Positions 43,092 to 55,152 are shown, numbered from the stretch's first letter. The stretch is DNA of 64,000 bases from Marivivens sp. (GCA_024642115.1 JAHEBU010000006.1:1-64000); one strand, 5' to 3'. A program made the numbers and translations. The notes: generated by a model from the sequence alone, not told the origin.

Positions 43092-43979
43092 ATGCGTATC
43101 TTTTTCACCGGCGGCAGCGGCAAGGCCGGCAAGCACGCGATCCCCTATCTGCTGGAACAAGGGCATCAGGTGACCAACGCCGATCTGGTCCCGCTGCACC
43201 ATCCGGGCGTGAACAACATCGAACTCGACCTCGCGGATGCAGGGCAAGTGTTCAACGCCCTGCACGCCTATGCCAGCTTTGATGAGCTGGAGCCGGGGAC
43301 GGGCGTACCGAAATACGATGCCATCGTCCATTTCGCCGCCGTCCCGCGCATCCTGCTGAAAACCGATAACGAAACCTACCGGATCAACGTCCTGTCCACC
43401 TACAACGTGCTGGATGCAGCGGCCAAGCTGGGGATCCGCAAGGTGATCTTTGCCTCGTCCGAAACCACCTATGGCATCTGCTTTCATGATGGCGAGGTGC
43501 AGCCCGACTATGTCCCGGTGGACGAAGACCACCCGACCGTCCCGCAGGACAGCTATGCCATGTCCAAGGTCGTCAACGAAGTGACGGGGCGGTCATTTCA
43601 GGCGCGCACGGGCTTCGACATCTATGCCCTGCGGATCAACAACGTCATTGAACCGCATGAATATGCGCAGAATTTCCCCGACTACATCAAGGACCCGGCC
43701 CTACGGCGGCGCAACATTTTCGCCTATATCGACGCCCGTGATCTGGGCCATATGGTCGATTGCTGCCTGAAAACGGATGGTCTGGGCTATCAGGTGTTCA
43801 ATGTGTCCAACGACGACGCCTCGGTCGGGATCGACACCGACGAGATCATGTCGCGGTTCTACAAGGGCGTGCCGATGCACGGCAAGATGGGCAAGACCGA
43901 GACGTTCTATTCCAATGCCAAGGCGAAAAAGATGGTTGGCTTCAAACCGAAACATTCGTGGCGCGACGTGCTGAAATGA
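43092..43979 (+). CDS. NAD-dependent epimerase/dehydratase-family oxidoreductase
   Basis: 295 residues, extended SDR. The dinucleotide-binding loop is FFTGGSGKAGKHAI, the catalytic pair is in QDSYAMSKVVNEV (Tyr, Lys) with Ser-Ser in IFASSETTYG, and substrate-side strands include ALRINNVIEPHEYAQNFPDY. CAGGAGTCCCCC precedes the ATG. Translationally coupled (ATGA) to a 2OG oxygenase, suggesting two steps of one pathway. Substrate unknown. Confidence 0.87.
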   Translation: MRIFFTGGSGKAGKHAIPYLLEQGHQVTNADLVPLHHPGVNNIELDLADAGQVFNALHAYASFDELEPGTGVPKYDAIVHFAAVPRILLKTDNETYRINVLSTYNVLDAAAKLGIRKVIFASSETTYGICFHDGEVQPDYVPVDEDHPTVPQDSYAMSKVVNEVTGRSFQARTGFDIYALRINNVIEPHEYAQNFPDYIKDPALRRRNIFAYIDARDLGHMVDCCLKTDGLGYQVFNVSNDDASVGIDTDEIMSRFYKGVPMHGKMGKTETFYSNAKAKKMVGFKPKHSWRDVLK

Positions 43980-44914
43980 CCGTCGCGGCGTTTGATCTGG
44001 CGGGATTCGAGGCGGCGGCGGGGACAGATCGCGCCGCCCGCGCCGCTGCGCTGGACGACATCTGCCGGACGAGCGGTTTTCTGGTGCTGACAGGTCACGG
44101 CGTTCCGCGGGCCACCATCGACGGGGTCTGGCAAGCGGCGACCAGGTTCTTTGCGCAACCGGCGGCGGCCAAACAGGCGGTGGCTGCCCCCTACAAAGGC
44201 TATCCCTACGGCTATCTCGGCCCCGATGCCGAGGCGCTGGCGCGGTCCAAGGGGCAGGTGACGCCGCCCGATCTCAAGGAAAGTTTCAACGGCGGGCCGC
44301 TGAGTGTGCCGGACGGTATCAGCGACCCGCAGGCGCACCAGTTCTGCTATCAGCCCACCCTCTGGCCCGACCTGCCCGGCTTTCGCCCGGCCTGGGAGGC
44401 GTACTACGCGGCGATGGAGGACCTCGCCGCACGGATCATGGCGGCCTTTGCCGAGGCGCTGGGGCTGGCCTCCGACCATTTCGCCTCCTTCATCGGCCAT
44501 CCTATTTCGGCACTGAGGGCGCTGCATTATCCCGCGACTGACGGCGCGCCGCTGCCTGATCAGCAACGGGCCGGAGCGCATACCGACTATGGCTCGCTCA
44601 CGATTCTGCTGCCACAGCCCCTCAGTCGGGGGCTTGAGATCATGACCGGCGGCGGGTGGGCCGAAGTCCCGGCAGAGGCGGACACCTTTGTCATCAATAT
44701 CGGCGATCTCATGGCCCGCTGGACGGGGGATGCCTGGGTCAGCACGTTGCACCGGGTGGTGGCGCGTCCGGGGCAACCGGCCCGGCAAAGTCTTGCGTTC
44801 TTTCACCAGCCCGACTGGGACGCCGAAATCAGCCCGCTAGACGGGTCGGACACGTATCCACCGGTGCGGTCCGGGCCATACCTGATGGAAAAGTTCCGCT
44901 CGGCTGGCGCCTGA
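43976..44914 (+). CDS. 2-oxoglutarate/Fe(II) oxygenase, isopenicillin-N-synthase-like
   Basis: 312 residues. N-terminal DIOX_N region (FLVLTGHGVPRATIDGVWQA, TRFFAQPAAAKQ). The facial triad is HTDYGSLTILL (His, Asp) and STLHRVVARPG (His), and the 2OG-binding Arg-x-Ser is in ARQSLAFF. Such enzymes hydroxylate or cyclise small molecules in catabolism or biosynthesis. Coupled to the upstream SDR. Followed by copy 3 of the REP-hairpin-REP element 7 bases after its stop. Confidence 0.88.
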   Translation: MTVAAFDLAGFEAAAGTDRAARAAALDDICRTSGFLVLTGHGVPRATIDGVWQAATRFFAQPAAAKQAVAAPYKGYPYGYLGPDAEALARSKGQVTPPDLKESFNGGPLSVPDGISDPQAHQFCYQPTLWPDLPGFRPAWEAYYAAMEDLAARIMAAFAEALGLASDHFASFIGHPISALRALHYPATDGAPLPDQQRAGAHTDYGSLTILLPQPLSRGLEIMTGGGWAEVPAEADTFVINIGDLMARWTGDAWVSTLHRVVARPGQPARQSLAFFHQPDWDAEISPLDGSDTYPPVRSGPYLMEKFRSAGA

Positions 44915-44921
44915 GCGGCGG

Positions 44922-45079
44922 ACGGTGGGTTGAAACCCACCTTACAGATCACCCCAGCTTCTTTGGTCTGAAAAACTCCCGCCGGAGGCTCCGGGCGCAG
45001 GTCCGGGAGCCTCCGGCGGGAGTTGTTATGGCAAGGTGAAGGGCAAGGACCCCTGTGACGGTGGGTTTCAACCCACCGC
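44922..45079. repeat. REP-hairpin-REP element, copy 3
   Basis: Palindromes at 44924-44941 (GA loop) and 45060-45077 (TC loop) flank a 19-bp perfect stem (44974-44992/45006-45024). Same orientation as copy 1 and differing from it at only a few positions, mostly in the loop and left spacer. Confidence 0.88.
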
Positions 45080-45118
45080 CCCCTTGCCAAGTCGGTTTTG
45101 CCGAGCCAAGAACGGACC

Positions 45119-45766
45119 ATGAACGGACACGTCTTTTCCCTGTGTGGTGCCACGCTGACGGCGCTGCCATCTGGTGCGCTGTGGTACGCGGCAGAGCGGC
45201 TGATGGCTGTCTCTGACCTGCACTTTGGGAAATCCGATCGGATCGCCCGCCGGTCCGGCGTCATGTTGCCCCCCTATGAAACGATGGCAACGCTCGATCG
45301 GTTGGAGGAGGACGTTGCAACAACCTGTCCCCGCACAGTCATCTGCCTCGGCGACAGCTTTGACGATCTGGCAGCGGCTGAAAGCCTGACTGAGCCGGAA
45401 CGGCTGCGGCTTATCCGGCTTCAGGCAGGCCGACGGTGGATCTGGATCGAAGGCAATCACGATCCGGGAACTGTCGACCTTGGCGGGACCCATCTTGCCC
45501 GTCTGGAAATCGGCGGCCTGACGTTTCGGCACATAGCTGCGGCCGACGCGCAGGGCGAGGTGTCGGGCCATTTTCACCCCAAGCATGGCCTTCGGGGCGG
45601 CGGGCAGAGACCGTCGTTTCTGGTCAGCCAGACGCGGCTTATCCTGCCAGCATACGGCACATATACAGGCGGATTGCGGGCCGACAGCACCGTCCTGCGC
45701 GCCCTCATGGCCCCTCCGGCCATGGCCATCATGACGGGCCGACGGGCCGTTGCGGTTCCGCTGTGA
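45119..45766 (+). CDS. pdeM: Ligase-associated DNA-damage-response endonuclease PdeM
   Basis: 215 residues. A calcineurin-like metallophosphoesterase with all metal motifs: AVSDLHFGKSDR, CLGDSFDDLAA, IEGNHDPGTVD and SGHFHPKHGLRG, and the PdeM-specific ending RLILPAYGTYTGGL. In most genomes it is next to the Lhr-type helicase and ATP-dependent ligase of the same repair set; neither is here. Convergent with the LytTR gene, whose stop begins at the next base. Confidence 0.9.
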   Translation: MNGHVFSLCGATLTALPSGALWYAAERLMAVSDLHFGKSDRIARRSGVMLPPYETMATLDRLEEDVATTCPRTVICLGDSFDDLAAAESLTEPERLRLIRLQAGRRWIWIEGNHDPGTVDLGGTHLARLEIGGLTFRHIAAADAQGEVSGHFHPKHGLRGGGQRPSFLVSQTRLILPAYGTYTGGLRADSTVLRALMAPPAMAIMTGRRAVAVPL

Positions 45767-46636
45767 TCAGTCAGTTTCGACCTTGATCAGGCCAGCCTGA
45801 ACCACGCCGGGACGATAGGTCCGACTGACCGGAATTTCAGTCCCGTCAACAAGAATCAGGGTGTCGCGTCCCTTGTCCCGGCGAGCGCGGACGACAGCGG
45901 CCAGTGCGACCCAATGGGATCTGTGGGTACAGACACCCGGCACGCCCTCCATCTCGTTCACGGCGTCCGAAAACCGCATCAGGATGCGATGACAGGTCTG
46001 GTCGGACAGATAGACTTCGACATAGTGATCCCGCACCGTGAGGCGCAGAACCGTCGCAGCACCGACATCAGGCAGACGGGCCAGAAGCCGGAGAGGCGCG
46101 GGCTTTTCGAACCGGGGCAAGGCGGACACGTTCGGCGTCTCGGCTTCGGCCGGGAACAACATAAGCCGAAACACCGTTGCACTGGCTGCAATGGCAAGGA
46201 CCGTCGCGAACATCTGGCCACCGGTCATCGGATCCGCCACCGGGCTGTGATCGATCCGAACCGTCAACCAATGCAGCGTGGGGGTAAAGGCACCCGCGAA
46301 CGAGACAACCACCAGAGCCTCGCGCCACAGGGGGGGAACCTGCTGCAAATGCCTGTCGATCAGGCCCTTGAGGATCGCAGACATCACGATCGACAGCGCG
46401 AGGATGCCGCTCCAATAGATCAGCCGGATGCCCAGGGTCATGCCGTTGTAGGTATCGAACGGCCCGGTGACACCCAGGATTACGGACAACACGGCCCAGA
46501 GACTGAGCGTGTTCGGCGACGTAACCCTCTGCCCGACAAGTTTGACCAGAGAACGCAGCGGATCACTCCAAAACCAAAAAACCAACGCGACAAAAGCACG
46601 GACGGCGCACTGCGCAATCGCATAAGCCTCTGGCAC
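45767..46636 (-). CDS. Membrane-anchored LytTR-type DNA-binding protein
   Basis: 289 residues. Four hydrophobic segments in the first 165 (LWAVLSVILGVTGPF, LIYWSGILALSIVMSAIL, EALVVVSFAGAFTP, MFATVLAIAASATVFRLMLF) precede a C-terminal LytTR domain (LRLTVRDHYVEVYLSDQTCH, VCTHRSHWVALAAVVRAR, VDGTEIPVSRTYRP). The combination suggests a membrane sensor directly controlling transcription. Signal and targets unknown. No histidine kinase adjacent. Confidence 0.87.
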   Translation of the reverse strand: MPEAYAIAQCAVRAFVALVFWFWSDPLRSLVKLVGQRVTSPNTLSLWAVLSVILGVTGPFDTYNGMTLGIRLIYWSGILALSIVMSAILKGLIDRHLQQVPPLWREALVVVSFAGAFTPTLHWLTVRIDHSPVADPMTGGQMFATVLAIAASATVFRLMLFPAEAETPNVSALPRFEKPAPLRLLARLPDVGAATVLRLTVRDHYVEVYLSDQTCHRILMRFSDAVNEMEGVPGVCTHRSHWVALAAVVRARRDKGRDTLILVDGTEIPVSRTYRPGVVQAGLIKVETD

Positions 46637-46738
46637 AAGACAAGAAAATTGTCGTCGGCCGACCCTATTTTTGATATGGGTGCCCCAAAGTCCCCACTTC
46701 TGCCAAGAGAACCGCCGAGGGTCCGCTTACGGTCCACC

Positions 46739-46760
46739 GCGCCCCCCGGGGGTATGGCGC
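46739..46760 (-). terminator. Hairpin at the end of folD
   Basis: GCGCC (46739-46743) and GGCGC (46756-46760) with a GC-rich loop overlapping the folD stop. Short stem and no U-run, so only weak support. The rest of 46637-46759 shows no gene. Confidence 0.3.
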
Positions 46761-47650
46761 TAGGCGGTCAGCCCTTCGGGTTCGACCAGCCCGTTCGTCC
46801 GGCAACAGGCGGTTAGTGTGTTGGCCAGCAGGCAGGCGATGGTCATGGGACCGACACCACCGGGGACAGGCGTAATGGCGCCCGCCACGGCCGCACAACT
46901 GTCATAGTGGCAATCCCCGACAAGCACGGTCTTGCCGTCCCGTTCGATCCGGTTGATCCCCACATCGATCACGGTAGCCCCCGGTTTGATCCAGTCGCCC
47001 ACCACCATCTCGGGCCGACCGACCGCGGCCACAACGATATCGGCCTGTTGCACCACCGCCGACAGATCGCGGGTTCGGGAATGGGCGATGGTAACCGTGC
47101 AGCTATCACCCAAGAGCAGTTGCGCCATCGGTTTGCCCACGATGTTGGACCGGCCGATGACCACCGCGTTCATTCCCGACAGCGACCCGTGGTAATCGCG
47201 CAGCATCATCAGCGACCCCAGCGGCGTGCAGGGGACCATCGCCTTTTGCCCGGTGCCCAGAAGGCCCACGTTGGAAATGTGAAAGCCGTCCACGTCCTTG
47301 GCTGGATCAATAGTGTTGATCACCAGATCGGAATCCAGATGAGGAGGCAGCGGCAGCTGCACAAGAATACCATGAATTTTTGGATCAGCGTTCAGGCGGC
47401 GGACGATGGCCAGCAGGTCAGCCTCAGTGGTGTCCACAGGCAGCTTGTGTTCGAAAGAGGCCATTCCGACCTCGACCGTCATCTTGCCTTTGGACCGGAC
47501 ATAGACCTGGCTTGCCGGATCCTCGCCCACCAGGACGACAGCCAGACCGGGAACGATCCCGTTCTCCTCGCGAAGGCGGGTCACATGGGCGGCTACCTTT
47601 GCCCGCACCGTGGCCGCAAAAGCCTTGCCGTCAATCACATGCGCCGTCAT
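46760..47650 (-). CDS. folD: Methylenetetrahydrofolate dehydrogenase/cyclohydrolase
   Basis: 296 residues. FolD interconverts 5,10-methylene-, methenyl- and 10-formyl-THF. Signatures: [20 protein letters not shown] with the catalytic Lys, [43 protein letters not shown] (NADP loop) and [18 protein letters not shown]. Together with fhs 156 bases upstream it forms a one-carbon pathway pair typical of methylotrophic or DMSP/glycine-betaine-using roseobacters. Confidence 0.96.
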   Translation of the reverse strand: MTAHVIDGKAFAATVRAKVAAHVTRLREENGIVPGLAVVLVGEDPASQVYVRSKGKMTVEVGMASFEHKLPVDTTEADLLAIVRRLNADPKIHGILVQLPLPPHLDSDLVINTIDPAKDVDGFHISNVGLLGTGQKAMVPCTPLGSLMMLRDYHGSLSGMNAVVIGRSNIVGKPMAQLLLGDSCTVTIAHSRTRDLSAVVQQADIVVAAVGRPEMVVGDWIKPGATVIDVGINRIERDGKTVLVGDCHYDSCAAVAGAITPVPGGVGPMTIACLLANTLTACCRTNGLVEPEGLTA

Positions 47651-47701
47651 TCAACTTCCCCCCTTGATCTGCGAACGAGAACCAACCGTCACTCTCCCCG
47701 T

Positions 47702-47733
47702 TCACCTTGCCATAACAACTCCCGCCGGAGGCA
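47702..47733. repeat. Fragment of the REP-hairpin-REP element
   Basis: Thirty-two bases match the left side and first hairpin arm of copy 2 (TTCACCTTGCCATAACAAC onward to GGAGGC) and then diverge into a different GC hairpin (GGGGGC/GCCCCC about 47747-47763). It lies between fhs and folD and lacks both REP palindromes. Nothing else is seen in 47651-47806. Confidence 0.7.
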
Positions 47734-47806
47734 ACGCGGGCGAAGGGGGCTCGATGCCCCCGCCGCCCGCCTCCGGGCGACCGGCCCGCAGGCCGGGCGC
47801 AATCCC

Positions 47807-49474
47807 TCAGAACAGGCCTTCGATCTGACCTGCCGCGTTCAGCCGGATCGTTTCGGCAGACGGCACGCGGGGCAGACCGGGCATCGTCATGATCTCGCCA
47901 CAGATCGCCACGACGAACCCGGCCCCGGCGCTCAGTCGCACCTCGCGGACCGGGATCGTGTGGCCGGTGGGCGCGCCGCGGACGTTGGGGTCGGTGGTAA
48001 AGGAATACTGGGTCTTGGCCATGCAGATCGGCAGATGCCCATAGCCCTGCGCTTCCCAGATCTTGAGCTGATCGCGAACCGATTTGTCCATGACCACGCC
48101 GTCGGCATGATAGATCTTCTTTGAAATCGTCTCGATCTTGTCGGCAAGGGTCATTTCGTCGGGATAAAGCACCTTGAACTCGGACTTGGACTCGGCCAAC
48201 TCGACCACCTTGTGCGCCAGATCCTCGATCCCCGCCGACCCCTTGGCCCAATGTTTGCACAGGACCGCTTCGGCCCCTTGGCCTGCGACGTAGTCCTTGA
48301 CGGCCTGCACCTCGGCGTCGGTGTCGCTGACAAAGTGGTTGATCCCCACCACGACCGGCACGCCAAACCCCTTGAGGTTGGCGATGTGGCGGCCAAGGTT
48401 GGGACAGCCCGCCTTCACCGCCTCGACATTCTCGGTGCCCAGATCGGCCTTGGCGACGCCGCCGTTCATCTTCATCGCGCGCACGGTCGCCACGACAACA
48501 ACAGCCGACGGGGCGAGCCCCGCCTTGCGGCACTTGATGTCCATGAACTTTTCAGCGCCCAGATCGGCACCGAATCCGGCCTCGGTCACCACATAATCCG
48601 CCAGCTTCAGGGCGGTCGTCGTAGCGGTCACCGAATTGCAGCCGTGGGCGATGTTGGCAAACGGGCCGCCGTGGACAAAGGCGGGGTTGTTTTCCAGCGT
48701 TTGCACCAGATTGGGCTGCATCGCATCCTTGAGCAGGACAGTCATCGCCCCGTCCGCCTTGATATCGCGGCAGAACACGGGGGTCTTGTCCCGGCGATAG
48801 GCCACGATCATCGCCCCCAGACGCTCTTGAAGATCGGTCAGGTTCTTGGCTAGACACAGGATCGCCATGACCTCGGACGCCACGGTGATGTCGAACCCGG
48901 TTTCGCGCGGAAACCCGTTGGCCACGCCGCCCAGGGACGCCGTGATCTGTCGCAGCGCCCGGTCATTCATATCCAGAACCCGCCGCCAGACGACGCGGCG
49001 AATATCGATGTCGAGCTCGTTACCCCAGTAGATGTGATTGTCGATCATCGCCGCCAGCAGGTTGTGCGCGCTGGTAATGGCGTGGAAATCACCTGTGAAA
49101 TGCAGGTTCATCTCTTCCATCGGCACGACTTGCGCCATGCCGCCACCCGCTGCCCCGCCCTTCATCCCGAAATTCGGGCCCAGCGACGCCTCGCGGATAC
49201 AGACCACGGCCTTTTTGCCGATCCGGTTGAGGCCGTCGCCCAGACCTACGGTCGTCGTGGTCTTGCCTTCGCCTGCGGGCGTCGGGTTGATGGCGGTGAC
49301 AAGGATCAGCTTGCCGTTCGGGCGTGACTGGACCGAATCGATAAAGGACTGGCTGACCTTGGCCTTGTCGTGGCCGTAGGGCAGCAAATCGTCCGACCCG
49401 ATGCCGATCTTGGCACCGATGTCCTGAATCGGCTTTTTCTTCGCCTCGCGGGCAATCTCGATATCGGTTTTCAT
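47807..49474 (-). CDS. fhs: Formate--tetrahydrofolate ligase
   Basis: 555 residues, full length. Makes 10-formyl-THF from formate, ATP and THF. ATP-binding [59 protein letters not shown] and [17 protein letters not shown] are diagnostic. Start at 49474 after GGGGAGGAGACGGCC. Its product is used by FolD, encoded next on the same strand. Confidence 0.97.
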   Translation of the reverse strand: MKTDIEIAREAKKKPIQDIGAKIGIGSDDLLPYGHDKAKVSQSFIDSVQSRPNGKLILVTAINPTPAGEGKTTTTVGLGDGLNRIGKKAVVCIREASLGPNFGMKGGAAGGGMAQVVPMEEMNLHFTGDFHAITSAHNLLAAMIDNHIYWGNELDIDIRRVVWRRVLDMNDRALRQITASLGGVANGFPRETGFDITVASEVMAILCLAKNLTDLQERLGAMIVAYRRDKTPVFCRDIKADGAMTVLLKDAMQPNLVQTLENNPAFVHGGPFANIAHGCNSVTATTTALKLADYVVTEAGFGADLGAEKFMDIKCRKAGLAPSAVVVVATVRAMKMNGGVAKADLGTENVEAVKAGCPNLGRHIANLKGFGVPVVVGINHFVSDTDAEVQAVKDYVAGQGAEAVLCKHWAKGSAGIEDLAHKVVELAESKSEFKVLYPDEMTLADKIETISKKIYHADGVVMDKSVRDQLKIWEAQGYGHLPICMAKTQYSFTTDPNVRGAPTGHTIPVREVRLSAGAGFVVAICGEIMTMPGLPRVPSAETIRLNAAGQIEGLF

Positions 49475-49613
49475 GGCCGTCTCCTCCCCAGGGTCTGCGC
49501 CCGTCTGTGTGGCACAAGGCATAGCGGTGCGCCAAGTCAGGATGGGGCGCGTTTCCGACATTTCCAAGGACGGATGCGCCCTGCCCCGTCCGGCGGGTTT
49601 CCCAAGGGAAACG

Positions 49614-50195
49614 TCAGGGCTGCCAATGCCGCTGATCGGGGATGTGCAGGTTCAGCGTGTCCCCGATCCGCAATGTGCCCGGCCGCTCGACCCAGGCGGT
49701 GACGCCGCGCAGCCCCTTGGCCGCCGATTTGAACGCCTGTCCGTGGCCGGGCCGCACCTGTTCGATGGCCCGCCCCGGAAACTGACACGGGCGATTCTGC
49801 ATGTCGACGGTCAGCGTGCAGCCGTCCTGGTTTTGCAGACGGGACGACGGGGGAATGTGACTGAAATCCGGAATGCCCGACACCACGACCGACGCGCCCA
49901 CCCACGCCGGGTCCAGATGGGTCAGATCCAGCGCCTCGGCGATCTCGGCCAGTTCTTCGGCGCTGACGATGCTGATCTGACGGACATTGCGGATTTCAGT
50001 CCCCCGCGGATATTGCGAGGTGACGCGGCTGCACGACGGGCGGGTCAGCCCGCCATGAACCTCGCCCGCCAAGCCCGCAAAGGTCAGCTCCATCGTGTCC
50101 AGCGGATCAGATTTGATGTCGGGTTGGTCGCGAGGGGTCACAATGCCAAGCCAAGTGATCGTTCCCCTGTGGTCTGTTGGTTTCAGCGCGGGCAT
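49614..50195 (-). CDS. MOSC-domain protein
   Basis: 193 residues; start at 50195 after ACAGGAGCTGCCG. MOSC fold features: [71 protein letters not shown] and [19 protein letters not shown]. The single Cys in the NRPCQF region is a candidate for binding sulfur or molybdopterin. MOSC proteins process metal-sulfur or molybdenum-cofactor substrates; the substrate here is unknown. Lies 50 bases after the tam-like gene. Confidence 0.85.
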   Translation of the reverse strand: MPALKPTDHRGTITWLGIVTPRDQPDIKSDPLDTMELTFAGLAGEVHGGLTRPSCSRVTSQYPRGTEIRNVRQISIVSAEELAEIAEALDLTHLDPAWVGASVVVSGIPDFSHIPPSSRLQNQDGCTLTVDMQNRPCQFPGRAIEQVRPGHGQAFKSAAKGLRGVTAWVERPGTLRIGDTLNLHIPDQRHWQP

Positions 50196-50245
50196 CGGCA
50201 GCTCCTGTCCTGTGGCCCGATCATTGGACCAGAACGCACCGACGC

Positions 50246-51049
50246 TCAACCCGGAATGGTCAGCGTCAGGAACACCCGGCGAAACGGGAACAGGACCGAC
50301 CGATCGGGTTCCAGCGGATAGTGCCGGGCCAGTGCCGCATCATAGGCGGCGGTATAGGTCGCGGCCTCTTTCGTCGTCATCTTTTCGACAAAGGGGCGCA
50401 TGGCTGTCGATTGGGTAAAGCTGCGCACCGGATGGCCGTCCTCGACCGGGGCCAGAACCGGAGCCAGCCGCTGGATATAGGTGGTTTCCCACGCCCCCAC
50501 CTGCCCCAACGGGGCGAGCAGCCGCATATAGTGGACCGGGTCCGCGACCGGGGGCTGATAACTTGCAAAGTCGAACAGCCCGGGCAGGTGCTGCAGGGCC
50601 AGCGCCCGCAACAGGCTGTGGCTGGCCCCGTCATGCTGACCCGGCATCTGAACGGCTAGCGTGCCACCGGGGGCGAGCAGACCCGCAAGACGCGGCATCA
50701 GCCGGTCGTGATCGTCCAGCCAGTGCAGCAGAGCATTGGAGAAAATCAACGCCGGGGGCGCATCAGGCACCCAATCGGCCACGTCAGCTTGCACTAAATC
50801 GGCATAGACCCCGCCCCGCCGCGCCGCGTCCAGCATCGCCGGGCTGGCATCGACGCCGATCAGGTGGCGGCCCGGCCAGCGGGCGGCCAACGCCGGACCC
50901 ACCGCCCCATCCCCGCAGCCCAGATCGACGATGTCGCCGGGGGGCAGGTTGCCCACCTGCCCCAGCAGGTCCAGCGCGGGGCGCAAACGCAAACCCCGAA
51001 ACCTGGCGTAGGTTTCGGGGTTCCAGTCTTGTGTGTCAGCGGCGACCAA
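50246..51049 (-). CDS. tam: Trans-aconitate 2-methyltransferase-like SAM methyltransferase
   Basis: 267 residues. TQDWNPETYARFRGLRLRPA is the Tam-type opening, IVDLGCGDGAVGPALAARWP is SAM motif I, and LIFSNALLHWLDDHDRLMPR is motif post-II. The C-terminal MRPFVEKMTTKEAATYTAAY and ALARHYP agree with Tam. Trans-aconitate arises as an inhibitory side product of the TCA cycle and is methylated for disposal. Located 8 bases downstream of ftsH. Confidence 0.85.
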   Translation of the reverse strand: MVAADTQDWNPETYARFRGLRLRPALDLLGQVGNLPPGDIVDLGCGDGAVGPALAARWPGRHLIGVDASPAMLDAARRGGVYADLVQADVADWVPDAPPALIFSNALLHWLDDHDRLMPRLAGLLAPGGTLAVQMPGQHDGASHSLLRALALQHLPGLFDFASYQPPVADPVHYMRLLAPLGQVGAWETTYIQRLAPVLAPVEDGHPVRSFTQSTAMRPFVEKMTTKEAATYTAAYDAALARHYPLEPDRSVLFPFRRVFLTLTIPG

Positions 51050-51057
51050 GGCTCAAC

Positions 51058-52980
<1,923 letters not shown>

Positions 52981-53063
52981 GGGGGTCTCCTTTGAAAACA
53001 GGTGTGCGACGCGAGGATGCGCGTCAGACCTTTGGAGTTAAAATAGACATCGGCAGGATTAGT

Positions 53064-54314
53064 TCAATGCGTAACCACGGATGAATGAAAATCCGCGACA
53101 ATCCGCGCCGCCCAGCCGTTCTGTAAACCGGCAAGCGGGGCGGCGATCAGCGTCTCGCCCCGCCAGATGGCCGGGGACGCCAGCAGCGATGGGCGCGGAA
53201 GGCCCGTTTCGCGCCAATCCGGACAATTCCTGATCCCCTCGCCCAACGCTCGGATGGTCAGATCGGGTGCATGAGGGCCTTCCATTTGCCAGCGATGGTC
53301 CCAGATCCCTGTCGTGGGACAGGTCAGGCCGCGCACGGCATTGTGTTCGCGAGTAATGCGCAGGACATGATCCTTTTGCGTGATGATGCAGCCAGCCAGC
53401 GTGTGCTTGCCCGCCTGCATCAGGCCGATGTCCAGATTGATCTGCGCCATGTGGCGGGGCGGGAATGGCTCGTGTCCCACCCAGCGCAAGGCGGCCAAAA
53501 GCAGCCGCCGCAGGATTTCCAAAGGCAGCGGGGGCTGTGACCGTTGCGGGATCAGGACATCGCCTCGGTCAATGGTGACGATCCGGTCGGCTTCGGCGCT
53601 TGTGTAATGGTCAAGGGCCGACCGGGCGGCCGCGATCGCGTGGGCCGACTGGCTGATCGCCTCGGCGGTAATCCCGAGGTCCGCCAGCACCGGCAACGCG
53701 GCGCGGATGCGCGGACGGTCATAAGTCGTATCCTCGTTCGTGGGGTCATCGACAAAGGGGATCGCGTGGCGGGCCAGATAATCGCGCAGGTCCGCCCGCG
53801 ACGGCTGCCACAAGGGGCGCACCCATGTCAGGCCGTGGCGGTCGAACCGGGTCTGCATCGCCGCCAACCCGTCGACACCAGAGGCCCGGCCAAGGCGCAT
53901 CAGGAACGTTTCGGCCAGATCATCCTGAGTATGACCCAGCATGACGCCGCCGATCCCCTGCCCCTTGGCCCATTCGGCGATCAGGGTGTAGCGGGCGTCG
54001 CGGGCCATGGCGGGCAGGTTGCCTTTGCCGTCCCATCCCGTCCAGTGCAGGGTCGCATGCGGGATGCCGAGCGTGCCGCAGAACCGGGCGACCATCGCCG
54101 CCTCGGTCGCGCTTTCGGGGCGCAGACCGTGATCGACCGTCACAGCTTGGACCTGCTCCTTGGGCAGGGCCTGTGCGGCCAGATGCAACAACGCCATCGA
54201 ATCGCCGCCGCCCGATACGGCGACAGCGATCTTGTCCGGTCGTCTGTTAAAGAAAGAGGCTTCGACGAAATGCCGCAACACCGCGTCGGTGGCGGCGGCA
54301 TCCTCTGGCGTCAC
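53064..54314 (-). CDS. tilS: tRNA(Ile)-lysidine synthase
   Basis: 416 residues. The PP-loop is IAVAVSGGGDSMALLHLAA, and GHTQDDLAETFLMRLGRASG and FVDDPTNEDTTYDRPRIRAA are TilS signatures. It converts C34 of tRNA-Ile(CAU) to lysidine so that AUA is read as Ile. The start overlaps the ybgF stop by 4 bases, so translation is coupled to the Tol-Pal end. Confidence 0.95.
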   Translation of the reverse strand: MTPEDAAATDAVLRHFVEASFFNRRPDKIAVAVSGGGDSMALLHLAAQALPKEQVQAVTVDHGLRPESATEAAMVARFCGTLGIPHATLHWTGWDGKGNLPAMARDARYTLIAEWAKGQGIGGVMLGHTQDDLAETFLMRLGRASGVDGLAAMQTRFDRHGLTWVRPLWQPSRADLRDYLARHAIPFVDDPTNEDTTYDRPRIRAALPVLADLGITAEAISQSAHAIAAARSALDHYTSAEADRIVTIDRGDVLIPQRSQPPLPLEILRRLLLAALRWVGHEPFPPRHMAQINLDIGLMQAGKHTLAGCIITQKDHVLRITREHNAVRGLTCPTTGIWDHRWQMEGPHAPDLTIRALGEGIRNCPDWRETGLPRPSLLASPAIWRGETLIAAPLAGLQNGWAARIVADFHSSVVTH

Positions 54315-55132
54315 TGACAGCCCAGATTGCGCATGGTCGACTGGGCCTCGAGCGTGGCAGGATCGGCAGGGAACCGGGTGCCCACTTCGGCCAGTGTCAC
54401 GCAGGCGTCCTGCGTTTGACCAATGGCACCCAGCGAAAAGCCCAGCTTGTACAGGGCCTCGGGCGCCTTGGGGCCGGTCGGGTTGGCCGAAAACGCGTCC
54501 AGATAGGCGCGGGCGGCATTGGTCATCTCGCCTTGGGCCTCGAACGCGGTCGCACGGAGGAAATGGGCATCGGGGACAAGGGGGCCGCCCGGGTAGGTCG
54601 CGGCATAGGTCGCAAGGAGGTCAATGGTGCTGCGAAAGTCACCCGAAGCGAGCGCCGCCTGCGCCCGCTCGAAGTCCTGCTTTTCCCCAATGGCCAGTTC
54701 CGGGCCACCGTTTTCAGGCGGGGCCGCGGGGGTAGGGACCGTGGTTGCATTGTCCACCCCACCCAGACTGGGCGTGTCACCCAGCGCGCCAACGTCGCAG
54801 CCAGTCTCAAGCTCGCAAATGCGGAACTCGAGGTCACCGATCCGGTTGGTGCCGTCGGTGGTGATCCGGTTGATCCGGAACTCCAGCTCTTCGGTCTTGG
54901 AGGTCAGGGCCTGCAACTGCGCTTCGATGCTGTTGAGCCGTTCGAGGGGGGTATTGCCGACCGTCCCCTGGCTCAACCCGCCCGAAGCGGTCAGTTCGCT
55001 GCGCAGGTTCTGCACGTCGACATAAAGGGTCGACAACTGCTGACGGATATCAGCCAGAGTGGAGTCCTGCGCCTGTGCCTGCGCAGGCACAGCCAGCGCA
55101 AGCCCAAGGATTATGGCAGCGATACGAAACAT
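54311..55132 (-). CDS. ybgF: Tol-Pal system protein YbgF/CpoB
   Basis: 273 residues; start at 55132 with signal peptide (IIALGLALAV-type, ending PAQAQAQ). A coiled-coil N-terminal part (LADIRQQLSTLYVDVQNLRS, LERLNSIEAQLQALTSKTEE) and a C-terminal TPR domain (DFERAQAALASGDFRSTIDL, PEALYKLGFSLGAIGQTQDA). CpoB couples Tol function to peptidoglycan synthesis at division. Two Cys pairs may form disulfides. Follows pal by 20 bases. Confidence 0.92.
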   Translation of the reverse strand: MFRIAAIILGLALAVPAQAQAQDSTLADIRQQLSTLYVDVQNLRSELTASGGLSQGTVGNTPLERLNSIEAQLQALTSKTEELEFRINRITTDGTNRIGDLEFRICELETGCDVGALGDTPSLGGVDNATTVPTPAAPPENGGPELAIGEKQDFERAQAALASGDFRSTIDLLATYAATYPGGPLVPDAHFLRATAFEAQGEMTNAARAYLDAFSANPTGPKAPEALYKLGFSLGAIGQTQDACVTLAEVGTRFPADPATLEAQSTMRNLGCQ

Positions 55133-55152
55133 CAGGACCCCCGGTCTTTGGC

